Source of the DNA: Pavlovales sp. CCMP2436
Lineage: Eukaryota; Haptophyta; Pavlovophyceae; Pavlovales
Direction of reading: 5' to 3'
Assembly: GCA_026770615.1 (NCBI GenBank)
Contig: MU631861.1
Location: 32,956 to 43,912, forward strand
Length of the DNA: 10,957 nucleotides
In this document: in pieces, positions 1 to 6,596 of the stretch
Numbering within the stretch: the first letter of the stretch is position 1
Layout: each line of letters opens with the position of its first letter
Notes under the pieces: generated by a model
What the model was told of the DNA's origin: nothing
Databases searched by the model: none
Seen by the model: only the letters and a program-made list of their open reading frames with translations
Translations under genes and position numbers: made by a program

Positions 1-69
1 ACCACCAACCTCACCTCTACCACCACCATCCCTGCTGCCAGGACTAACGTCGACCAAGACAGTGAGTGA
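1..69 (+). CDS. Possible 3' end of a Thr-rich coding region or an exon entering the window
   Basis: Frame 1 is open from the window edge and encodes a threonine-rich stretch (TTNLTSTTTIPAAR...) that stops at a TGA at 67-69. The same place carries a good splice donor: GTGAGT begins at 62 after AAGACA. The sequence could therefore be an internal exon ending at 61, with the next AG at about 222 (CTCATACAG followed by GTAAAAC). Composition changes sharply from GC-moderate to AT-rich just after it, which fits a coding or exon boundary. No family is recognisable in about 20 residues, so this is only a partial, low-confidence call. Confidence 0.25.
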   Translation, partial: TTNLTSTTTIPAARTNVDQDSE

Positions 70-232
70 ACAACACCTGTTGAACCATGCTGAGCCGCAA
101 TAATGGTAGTTCTAAGTCAAATGTGATAAAATTGTCCTTGATCGATCTAAAAGCTTGCAAAATATATGATCATATATCAATCTAAATCGCTATACATAAA
201 CATGTCTATTGTCTCATACAGGTAAAACATGC

Positions 233-235
<3 letters not shown>

Positions 236-278
<43 letters not shown>
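236..278. repeat. (TA)n microsatellite
   Basis: There are 43 bases of uninterrupted alternating TA directly after GCATG. It is a simple-sequence repeat, probably length-polymorphic and prone to cruciform formation. It marks the left edge of the GACC/GGTC dyad cluster. Confidence 0.97.
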
Positions 279-280
<2 letters not shown>

Positions 281-407
281 CCAGTCACCGGTACTATTTG
301 ACCGGTCACCGGTAAAAAAGCCACCAGTCAAAATGTATCGGTCAAAATTATATAGGTCTGACGGATCTTCGGTCAGGCCTGACGGACCTTAGGTCATGAC
401 CGGTCAA
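279..407. repeat. Cluster of GACCGGTC-type dyads and short direct repeats
   Basis: TGACCRGTCACCGGTA occurs twice (278-293 and 299-314), each copy carrying the palindrome ACCGGT. CAGTCAAAAT and CGGTCAAAAT follow in tandem. Then comes a segment in which CTGACGGA occurs twice around GTCAGGCCTGAC, a perfect 12-bp palindrome, and GACCGGTCA closes the block. Nearly every 10-20 bp there is another variant of GGTC/GACC. This looks like a degenerate short-unit repeat or a dense array of protein-binding sites; no reading frame explains it. Confidence 0.6.
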
Positions 408-431
408 TCGCATATGAGACTACAACATAGA

Positions 432-609
432 CGGAGATGGCTGTCGTCGCCAACGTGCCGCGCCGCGCAGTCAGCCGTCGCGCCGCCAAGTTCAAGACAA
501 CCGACGCACAGCAGGGTCCACAGAGCAACGTTTTACTCACGGAGATGTGCTGCCGTCGCCAACGTACCGCGCCACGCCGTCAGCCACCGCGCCGCCAAGA
601 TCAAGATCA
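432..609 (+). repeat. Degenerate direct duplication of a ~70-bp unit, 108-109 bp apart
   Basis: A unit beginning CGGAGATG at 432 recurs at 540. Both copies continue through a CGTCGCCAACGT core, a CCGCGCC block, a GTCAGCC block and CGCGCCGCCAAG. The second copy carries a one-base insertion after GGAGATG, so the spacing changes from 108 to 109. In different frames the two copies encode nearly the same peptide: AVVANVPRRAVSRRAAKFK in copy 1 and AAVANVPRHAVSHRAAKIK in copy 2. That suggests a formerly coding tandem repeat broken by a frameshift, although a GC-rich non-coding duplication is also possible. Short frames exist here, but none has a recognisable domain. Confidence 0.6.
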
Positions 610-827
610 AGACCAAGACGAAGCGACCAAGAAGTTCGCCGCGCAATCCCGCCCCACCCTCGTCCGCCAAGCAGTGCGCCGCGGATGTCTGTACACAATC
701 TGATCGCCCTCATGTTTCTTGCATCAACCAGTGAGCAACGAGATATGAGTTCGTGTGGGGGTGTTGGTAGCTGCCAGACAAGGGTGCCTGGCGCTTCTAC
801 CGGACTCTCAGCATGAGTCCGACTCAC

Positions 828-1190
828 AGCGGGCCGAGGAATTTAAATCAGGATTTCTCCCGGTAATCTTGGTTACGTTCGACGTTTCTTCGTGTCAGTT
901 GTCAACGATGTAATAGTCTTTGCTCCCTGACGGGAGCGGCCTGCGCGCCAGGCAACGGCGCGGGTGAAACTGCACAGCGTGTGGGAATATAGTTTATACC
1001 AACAACAGCCTGTATCACATACAGCGTGTCGCGGGCAACAAGAAGCCGTAGCGTTAAGAAGCGGAGCCTTGTTTTTTTGCATTGTTTAACATGAGCAAAT
1101 TTAAGCATGCTTTATGTATGTAATTTGCTAAGAAGCTAGCTCAGCCTCAAGCTCAAAATTCGCCCTTCTTATTGAGCCCGCGACACGCTG
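828..1190. other. Intergenic stretch with no gene seen
   Basis: Mixed composition with frequent stops in all frames. I see no splice-bounded exon, no RNA structure and no strong repeat. Confidence 0.5.
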
Positions 1191-1217
1191 AATGTATGTT
1201 TTGCTCGCTGCCGCCGC

Positions 1218-1455
1218 TCATCGCGGGGTCACTCCAGGCCGCCGCCGCTGCAGGTCGAAGCAGTGCAACGTCGAGTCAAATGAGTTGTTCGTCTTACGTC
1301 GTTGCGGCATCCGACTATTGTTAAAAAAAAAATTACCAGCCGGCTGCCGAGGGCGACGAGTGGCTCAGGCGCGGTTACGGCGCGCTTCCTCCCGTTATGG
1401 TATTGACCACCTGGCACCATGCGCACGCTTCAAGGGCGTACTCCCTCGGGTCATT
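1218..1455 (-). pseudogene. Decayed kelch fragment (third copy)
   Basis: This segment aligns collinearly with about 3360-3560 of the best kelch copy. A block of about 32 bases beginning CCGCCGCCGCTGCAGGTC is almost identical. The blocks encoding the blade-5 strand (ACCAGCCGG...CGACGAGTG) and the GACCACCTG and GGGCGTACTCC motifs also match in the same order. Between them lie indels, an A-run at about 1322-1332 where the homologue encodes an intact strand, and stops in every minus frame. It covers roughly one and a half blades. It is a partial duplicate that no longer encodes a propeller, and it is clearly more degraded than the copies at 1910 and 3222. Confidence 0.8.
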
Positions 1456-1484
1456 GCAGCGCAGCACAGTCGTACGCATTGCTT

Positions 1485-1505
1485 ATATTTCTGATAGGGA
1501 TTCAA
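1485..1505. repeat. 21-bp exact repeat, copy 1
   Basis: ATATTTCTGATAGGG followed by ATTCAA is repeated exactly at 5899-5919. A 13-base part of it (TTATATTTCTGAT) also occurs at 5367-5379. The first copy lies just beyond the decayed kelch fragment. Its function is unknown. Confidence 0.85.
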
Positions 1506-1574
1506 GCTGGCGTCTGACTGTTCTCAATGTTGTGCTTGTCTGAGCGCTGCGTCGCCTATTGCCTGCTGCGTGCC

Positions 1575-1838
1575 TTAGTCGGATGCGCTGGCTTGGGCGC
1601 CACCCCGCGTGCCGATGGATCTCCGGTAGTGTGCCCGGGCAAAGGCGTTTAGGGAGATGATCTGCTGGTTGCTGTTTGTCGTGTTGCCACGCTGGGCAGC
1701 GACCGGGGCCAGCGCGCTCAAGCGCGCGAGCAGCAGCTGCGCATGGCCGCGTGCCGCGATCGTACCGATCGTGTCGATGAGCTCCTTCTTGATGCGCGCA
1801 GCCGCCTCCATCGGACCCACGCCCATCAGCGCGTACAT
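1575..1838 (-). CDS. Possible terminal exon downstream of kelch copy 2, product unknown
   Basis: This 87-codon open frame starts MYALMGVGPMEAAAR and continues with a probable amphipathic helical stretch (IKKELIDTIGTIAARG...LLLARLSALAPVAA). The C-terminal half is Ser/Asn/Arg-rich. On the minus strand the ATG is preceded immediately by CACTAACCTGCCGCAAG, which resembles a branch point followed by an acceptor AG. Kelch copy 2 offers a GTGTGG donor after its LLR codons at 1922, so a phase-0 intron of 83 nt (1921-1839) would fuse the two. The frame ends in TAA at 1577-1575. I recognise no family. The best kelch copy has no equivalent downstream exon, which argues against the fusion. Confidence 0.35.
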   Translation of the reverse strand: MYALMGVGPMEAAARIKKELIDTIGTIAARGHAQLLLARLSALAPVAAQRGNTTNSNQQIISLNAFARAHYRRSIGTRGGAQASASD

Positions 1839-2345
1839 CTTGCGGCAGGTTAGTGTTTTATGTATTTCAAACTACTCATCAGCACTCGTAAGCGTCGGCG
1901 CGGACCGGATCACGGCCACACGCGCAGCAGGAAGGTGTCGTTGAGGCGCCCGCCGCCCACCGCGCTCCCGCCGAAGATGATAACACCGCCTCCGCACGGG
2001 ATCGCCGAGTGGCCGGTGCGCACGCACGGCTCGCCGCCCACCACGAGGTCGCTCCAACGCCGGCACTGCAGGTCGAAGCAGTGCAGCGCCGGGTCGTATA
2101 AATTGGCTACCCGGTTGTAGCCGCCGAACACCACCAGCCGGCTGCCGAGGGGGATGAGCGAGTGGCCCTCGCGTGGGGACGGCGCGCTCCCCCCTGCGCT
2201 GACCACCTGCGTCCATGCGCGCGTGCCCAGGGCGTACTACCACAGGTCGTTGAGCGAGTCATCGTTCGTGTTGCCCCCAAATACGTACATGCTCTCCGCC
2301 ACGCGGCAGACCGCGTGGCGGTATTGGGGGGGCTGGCCTGGGCAG

Positions 2346-2415
2346 GGTACACTGCTCTTGCCGCACCACCCGCAGGTGCCCGGTACACTGCTGTTGCCGC
2401 ACCATCCGCAGCGGC
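2346..2415. repeat. 36-bp tandem repeat inside the chimeric kelch frame
   Basis: GGTACACTGCTSTTGCCGCA recurs 36 bp apart (2346 and 2382), with a third partial unit beginning GGTCTACAGTG. The period is 12 codons, so the minus-strand frame keeps the repeat CGWCGxSSVPxx. Confidence 0.85.
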
Positions 2416-2560
2416 CCGGTCTACAGTGTGCGGGGGTGATCTGGGCTGGAACCACCCTCACTTCGGAGCTTCCGTTCATCATAATGCCGTCGGATTGAGG
2501 TTTCGGTCCAAGTCTCGAAGTTGTTCCCCGTCCAATTCCGCGTCTACTCTTATGGGCGAG

Positions 2561-2598
2561 CCTGGTCAGATATAAGGCTACGGGCCTGGTCAGATATA
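2561..2598. repeat. 24-bp tandem repeat inside the chimeric kelch frame
   Basis: CCTGGTCAGATATA is present at 2561-2574 and 2585-2598. The period is 24 bp (8 codons) and is preserved in the minus-strand frame as YLTRPVAL then YLTRLAHK. Confidence 0.85.
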
Positions 2599-2668
2599 TC
2601 CGAGCACCTCGTTTCAGGGCACGCCGGATTTTTCGGAGCAAAGAACAGCAACAGAGGACCGTGCCCAT

Positions 2669-3221
2669 CTAATTCTAGGACCCCTGTTGAAGCGGGCGAC
2701 GAGCGAAGTTCCTCGGAGCTCGCGTGCGGCCGGCCTGCTGACCACGGCGTCGGGTGTATTTGGTCATCATCGTCGGCGTAGGTCTTTGTGACAGTTATAC
2801 TAACCTATAATTAGTAGATCATTAGCATTCGCGAAATACTGATCACTTCATTATTTGTACTCATAATGCGCGGAGAAGGGACTTACAATAGCGCTCAGTC
2901 AGTGGGCAGCGGCCGGTTGCGAGCATGACTGGCTGGTTTATATGGCCCGTTCGGTTGATTGATGAGCGCATTGTGCGTGAGTATTTAAAAATTAGGTAGG
3001 ACGGACTTGTCTGGCGGGATCAACGCGCGTGCGTGACGGGCCTGCTGTGGATTTGTGGTGTATGGTGGGACTGGCTGGTCCTGTTGTTGGTTCGTGTTGT
3101 ATGGTGAGTCTGGGACATAGTCATGATAAACTGCGCGACGGGACTAGCGCTTGGGCAGTGGCCGGTTGCTTTCTATGACTAGGACACGAGCCCTAGTCAT
3201 CCGGGCTGGCGCGGATGAATA
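2669..3221. other. Spacer between kelch copies; no gene, a few dispersed repeats
   Basis: There is no credible exon here. GGGCAGYGGCCGGTTGC occurs at about 2904 and again at about 3154, each followed by an ATGACT motif. TGTATGGTG with flanking GTG/GTCTGG sequence is duplicated at about 3057 and 3097. A TATACTAAC motif lies near 2799. These dispersed direct repeats suggest duplications accompanying the kelch copies. Confidence 0.45.
3175..3200 (-). terminator. Perfect 9-bp stem-loop 21 nt after the kelch stop codon
   Basis: ATGACTAGG (3175-3183) and CCTAGTCAT (3192-3200) are perfect inverted repeats around an 8-nt loop. On the minus strand the hairpin falls 21 nt beyond the TGA of the F-box-kelch frame, in its presumed 3' UTR. 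It could be a 3'-end or stability element. No T-run or polyadenylation signal is evident, so the role is a guess; the structure itself is clear. Confidence 0.5.
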
Positions 3222-4499
3222 TCACGTCCACACACGCAGCAGGAAGGTGTCGTTGAGGAACTCGCCGCACCAGCCGCGCCCGCCGAAGATGAAGACGCCA
3301 CTGCCGCACGGAATCGCCGCGTGGCCCCAGCGCGCGCGTGGTTGCTCGGCAACTGCCGTGGGGCTGCTCCACCGCCGCCGCTGCAGGTCGAAGCAGTGCA
3401 GCGCCGAGTTGAGCAAGTTGAACACGCGCACGTCGCTGCCGCCAAACACCACCAGCCGGTTGCCAAGGGGGACGAGTGAGTGGCCCGAGCGCGGTGACGG
3501 CGCACTACCCCCTGCGCTGACCACCTGCATCCAGGTGCGTGTGTCCAGGGCGTACTCCCACAGGTCGTTAAGAGAGCCATCGTCCTCGGCCGTGCCGCCC
3601 CCAAAAATGTACATGCTCTCCGCCAAGCGGCAGGCCGCGTGGCGGTAGCGCGGGCTCGGGCTCGCACCGGCGCACTCATGCCGCGTCCACTGACGCGTGC
3701 CAATGCTGAACGAGAGCACGTCGTTCAAGTTGTGGTTGCCGACCGCGAAACCGCCGAAGATGACCACCTCCGAACTGCTGCTGTGTGTGATCGCGCAGTG
3801 CCCTGACCGCGCGTCGGACCGCACCCTCGCGTCGGCGGCCTGCGCGGTGTGCGGGAGCAGCATCGTTTATACGGCGGTGCACGTGTCGAAGAGCCACACG
3901 TCGTTGAGGTAATTCTCGCCGTCGTGCCCGCCGAACAGGAGCAGCCCCACGGGGTGCGCCGAGTCGCTCAGCGAGACGGCCGACAGCGTGGCCGCGGTGC
4001 GGGCGGTCGGGGTGTGCTCTGACGTCGGCGCGACCAGCTCCCACGAGGCCGAGCCAGTGGCCGCCGAGTCACACCGGAGCATCCACACGTCGTTCAACTG
4101 CTCAGTGTGCCTGCTGTAGCCGCTGAACACGTAGGCGCGGTCGGCGCTCACCGCCACCGCTTGGTGAAATGAGCGACTTGACGGCTGGCTCGGTCCAGCC
4201 GCCGGCGGGCAGTGCGACCACGAGAGCGAGCTGAGTATGTGCCACTACCTGTACCGCTCGCGCCAGCCCGCCCCCTCACTCGGCAGCGCCAAGAAGCCAT
4301 CGCTGCTCGACGACCGCGCCCAGACGAGCAGCGGCTTCCAGGTTTAGGACTCCTTGCACAGCCCGGCGAGGCGCTTGCTGACCCGTGTGGCGCGGCCGAG
4401 CGACTCGGAGTCGGGAAGGCAGCAGAGGATCGCGATGACGAGGCCGTCGTTGAGCAGGTCGAACGGCCTAAAGGCGACCTGCTCGATGCCCTGCGCCAT
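3222..4499 (-). CDS. F-box and six-blade kelch protein, frame interrupted by three in-frame UAR codons (pseudogene or recoded)
   Basis: Frame from ATG 4499 to TGA 3224-3222, 425 positions, no frameshift. An F-box occupies about residues 13-56: FDLLNDGLVIAIL, CLPDSESL, ATRVSKRLAGLCKES, TWKPLL. Six kelch blades follow, each with R..H, FGG (FSG in blade 1), LND.W and a closing Trp, roughly residues 94-425: AYVFSGY, GLLLFGGHDG, VVIFGGFA, SMYIFGGGT, RLVVFGGSD and VFIFGGRG. F-box-kelch proteins bind SKP1 through the F-box and present substrates on the propeller to SCF (CUL1) ubiquitin ligases. The frame is broken by TAA at codon 52 (4346-4344), TAG at 85 (4247-4245) and TAA at 211 (3869-3867). The last sits exactly where blade 2 should have its closing Trp. 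It may be a young pseudogene, or it may be expressed by readthrough, splicing or reassigned UAR. The domain identity is secure; functionality is not. An upstream start cannot be excluded because the frame stays open 5' of 4499. Confidence 0.8.
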
Positions 4500-5074
4500 C
4501 CGTCTGGGCGAGCTGTGCCACTGCGTTTCACGAGCTCGAGCGGACGACGGCGGGCGCCATCGTGATTTTGCTCACCTCACGCCCCACAACGCGGGTCTGG
4601 CAACGGAGCGAGAAGGCAGCCGCCCCCCTCCCTGAGAGGATCCGCCCCGGATGCGCAAGTGCGCTGCTGCCGCAAAAGCGACCGATAATTAGATCGGCGC
4701 CTCGGAGCTCAGCTCACAGAACCCTCCGTCGTGGCCAAGCCGCCATCTATTAATAACATGTGTATTAAAAGAATTTAAGAAAGTGAAGTCTACCGGGTGG
4801 GAGTTTCTGCCAAATAACCTACCAGCCGGGCCCTTTCAACGAGCGCAAACTGGGCCACTTTGGCTCATAAAATAGCAGAGTGGGCCTATGTGACACACTG
4901 TGACTGTAAGTTTAACGGCGCCCATTTATTACTATCTTTGTAGGTAATTAAGTAGTCCTACTCCATCGACAGACGTCAGAAAAACATTGGGACCTTTATG
5001 CACTCATGTTGCCCGCCGTAGGCGCCGTTTTTTTTGTTATTAATGCACGTTCGTTAAGTTAGATAACGCGGCTC
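4500..5074. other. Intergenic region between the F-box-kelch gene and the 5099 gene
   Basis: This must hold the minus-strand 5' region of the F-box-kelch gene and the plus-strand upstream region of the small gene at 5099. 4500-4740 is GC-rich, with a possible minus-strand donor (GAG then GTGAGC near 4573) that could end an unseen 5' exon. 4740-5060 is AT-rich and has no coding signal. I find no defined promoter motif. Confidence 0.4.
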
Positions 5075-5102
5075 ATGTTAGTTAAGTCCACGCGGCTCAT
5101 GT
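5066..5102 (+). repeat. In-frame duplicated start context
   Basis: ACGCGGCTCATGT occurs at 5066-5078 and again at 5090-5102, 24 bp apart. Each copy contains an ATG (5075 and 5099), both in the same open frame and eight codons apart. A local duplication has produced two equivalent candidate start codons. Confidence 0.9.
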
Positions 5103-5341
5103 CAACAGCCGAGGATAGCGAGGTGAGCGAGGATGTAGACGAGCTACTGATGTGCTACAAGGTGGACGGGGTTTACTATCGCTTCCAATCGTTCGAGATC
5201 TCAAGGGCTGACGTGCGCGTCCTGTGCCCGGTTTGCGACATTGTGTCGCACCGATTCCACGAGGGGCAGCTCCGCAGAGCAGACGTGTTACATGGGGGCG
5301 CAAGAACAACTTGCTCGCGCCGAAGGGAAACATGGACGTGA
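5099..5341 (+). CDS. Small acidic-N-terminus protein or first exon, unrecognised
   Basis: The frame from ATG 5099 (or the duplicated in-frame ATG 5075) runs to TGA at 5339-5341 and encodes 80 residues. It opens MSTAEDSEVSEDVDELL, an acidic stretch, followed by a mixed folded-looking segment (YKVDGVYYRFQSFEI, RADVRVLCPVCDIVSHRF). A single CPVC pair with a following His could be half of a zinc site, but no second pair is visible, so a zinc finger is not supported. Amino-acid composition and codon choice look protein-like, unlike most frames nearby. The last 15 residues (GGARTTCSRRRETW) look less convincing, so the real exon may be spliced before them. No family is recognised. Confidence 0.45.
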   Translation: MSTAEDSEVSEDVDELLMCYKVDGVYYRFQSFEISRADVRVLCPVCDIVSHRFHEGQLRRADVLHGGARTTCSRRRETWT

Positions 5342-5498
5342 TACACATATATCTTGCTGTCTTGTATTATATTTCTGATCATCCACCACTTCTACCAGCT
5401 CCACACTTCAGCGTAGCGCGTAGGAGCCTGCGTCGTCGGAGCGCTAATCGATCAGCTTCAGCTTGACTTGAACTTGAAACACCGCCAGCCCGAACCCC
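5342..5498. other. Short spacer before transposon copy A
   Basis: AT-rich at first, then mixed. It is probably 3' UTR or downstream spacer of the preceding small gene. It contains TTATATTTCTGAT (5367-5379), a partial copy of the 21-bp repeat seen at 1485 and 5899. Confidence 0.4.
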
Positions 5499-5502
5499 CC
5501 TT

Positions 5503-5887
5503 GGGTCAAAATCCGAATTAGTGGCCAGTCCGGGGGGAACATATAAAAAAAGTCCCGTGAAAATCCTCTGGAGCAAGTCAGGAACCGGAGGTGGTGCCGC
5601 GGAGTTAGTTGCAGATTCGTGAATGGGGCACCCACTTCGGGAACCATGACTCTCTTTTCGCTTCCGAACGCTGAGAATCGGAAATGTTAGTTACACGAAA
5701 TATGTTGTCGACCCTAGAGGCACCTGAGAGGCACACGTGGTGGGCTCCGACCGTCGAGGAGGGCTTTATTCGACATCAGCTATCGACACTTAGCGCGCAG
5801 GGCTGGCCAATGTCTACTTCTTCGTCCCGGCCACCACTTTTCCCCCTCCCCAGTGCGGATTCGCGCCACTAATTCGGATTTTGACCC
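5503..5887 (+). mobile_element. Inverted-repeat (MITE-like) transposon, copy A, 385 bp
   Basis: Bounded by 23-bp terminal inverted repeats: GGGTCAAAATCCGAATTAGT... at 5503-5525 and its reverse complement at 5865-5887. Flanked by a 4-bp target-site duplication, CCTT (5499-5502 and 5888-5891). It has no transposase and no long open frame, so it is a non-autonomous element. The interior aligns end to end with copy B at 6645-7064 in opposite orientation. Compared with B, it lacks one arm of an internal palindrome. TSD length argues against Tc1/mariner (TA), hAT (8 bp), Mutator (about 9 bp) and TTAA-specific families. Superfamilies with 4-bp duplications such as Sola or Ginger are candidates, by inference only. 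Confidence 0.92.
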
Positions 5888-5898
5888 CCTTTACTAAC

Positions 5899-5919
5899 AT
5901 ATTTCTGATAGGGATTCAA
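5899..5919. repeat. 21-bp exact repeat, copy 2
   Basis: Identical to 1485-1505. It is preceded by TACTAAC and contains CTGATAG, so it also resembles a branch point plus acceptor. It begins 8 bp after the CCTT duplication of transposon copy A. Confidence 0.85.
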
Positions 5920-6305
5920 AGTTGAAGTCATAATTATATCTCGCGCTGGTTATATTACTGGTTTACGGCTGGCGGCCTCCGGCCGCCGCCCGGGCTCAGA
6001 CTGATGGGCCCTGCGGGCCCAGTTTACCGCGCCCGCAGACTGGCGCAGACTGGCGGGGGCTGCGCCCCTGCCAGGGCAGATTGGGGCCGGCCGAAGCTGG
6101 CACAAAGAGGCAGAAATTCGCACCCGGTAAGTCTAGGGGTCTTGCCGAATCGGCATTTATTAAAATGAGTTTATTATTAGGCTCTAAAAGTAAGCTAGCA
6201 GTGGTAGGGGGAGGCCTCGCGTGAGTCGGGCCTTCTCTGACAAGATGCCCTTCTGGCTGCGTCCAAGGGAGCCCTAAACGGCTCTGCCGGAAGTAAGAGG
6301 TATGA

Positions 6306-6596
6306 GGCAGGCATGAGGCGGTGAAGCGCCCAGCTCGGCAAAACAACCGGGCACTGCGGGCAGTACGCGTACATTCGAGTGACATAATTATAGGGCTCGA
6401 CGGGCTACCGGAGTAACGGCCTACCGCGATCGCGTGCGTCCTGGGCAAACGCGTCGATCCCACCCCCGACGGCCCGAGTCTGCCGCGCAAGGTTGCACTC
6501 CAAGAGTTTCTAACTGATACTTTACGTGAAAACCTGCTTATTCCTCTAGATAACTCCTTAGAAAAAGCCTTCCTTTCCGCTAGGATTACCGATTAG
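6306..6596 (+). pseudogene. Decayed open reading frame, unidentified
   Basis: One plus frame (codon starts at positions divisible by 3) is open from after TGA 6303-6305 to TAG 6594-6596, apart from a TAA at 6414-6416. The right half reads like protein: PRKVALQEFLTDTLRENLL, then IPLDNSLEKAFLSARITD. Its codons are AT-rich (CTA, ACT, GAT, TTA, AAC, GAA, AAA), unlike the GC-rich exons elsewhere. A further open stretch in another frame (ADSTSADCAFLQVEVL..., reading on through YLGSTAPWLAASRKF) becomes continuous only if transposon copy B and one AGGT are removed. It could be an old transposon or organelle-derived relic; I recognise no family. Confidence 0.3.

Larger units (their letters stand above)
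70..431. other. AT-rich non-coding stretch with no gene seen
   Basis: This stretch is AT-rich at first (70-235), then contains the (TA)n tract and a cluster of GACC/GGTC dyads, listed separately. All frames are short or broken. A CATACAG at about 216-222 could be an intron acceptor for the donor at 62, but no convincing exon follows. Confidence 0.5.
1910..2668 (-). pseudogene. Chimeric kelch copy 2: novel N-terminus joined to three kelch blades, one in-frame TAG
   Basis: One frame runs from ATG at 2668 to TGA at 1912-1910, interrupted only by TAG at 2239-2237. The C-terminal ~140 codons match blades 4-6 of the 3222-4499 gene, including SMYVFGG, SLNDLW, VVSAGGSAPSPR, SRLVVFGG, ALHCFDLQ and LNDTFLLRVW. 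The TAG replaces the Glu of LWEYAL in the homologue. The F-box and blades 1-3 are absent. Instead the N-terminus starts MGTVLCCC (an acylation-like motif) and contains an 8-residue tandem repeat (YLTRPVAL/YLTRLAHK) and a 12-residue tandem repeat (CGWCGNSSVPGT/CGWCGKSSVPCP). Homology with the other copy stops near 2330. It is probably a truncated duplicate that captured new sequence. No frameshift has accumulated. Confidence 0.7.

Noticed and set aside
236..407. CRISPR-like or telomeric array
   Set aside because: Units are irregular, there are no equal spacers and the context is eukaryotic. No telomere repeat is present.
3151..3648. 165-codon plus-strand frame opposite the kelch gene
   Set aside because: It is the complement of conserved kelch coding sequence and has no motif of its own.
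4148..4531. 127-codon minus-strand frame overlapping the F-box
   Set aside because: Low-complexity Ser/Arg/Ala sequence in the wrong frame. The F-box is in the neighbouring frame that connects to the kelch blades.
5996..6490. 164-codon minus-strand open frame
   Set aside because: No recognisable domain, Pro/Arg/Ser-rich composition, and it overlaps GC palindromes. It probably stays open by composition.
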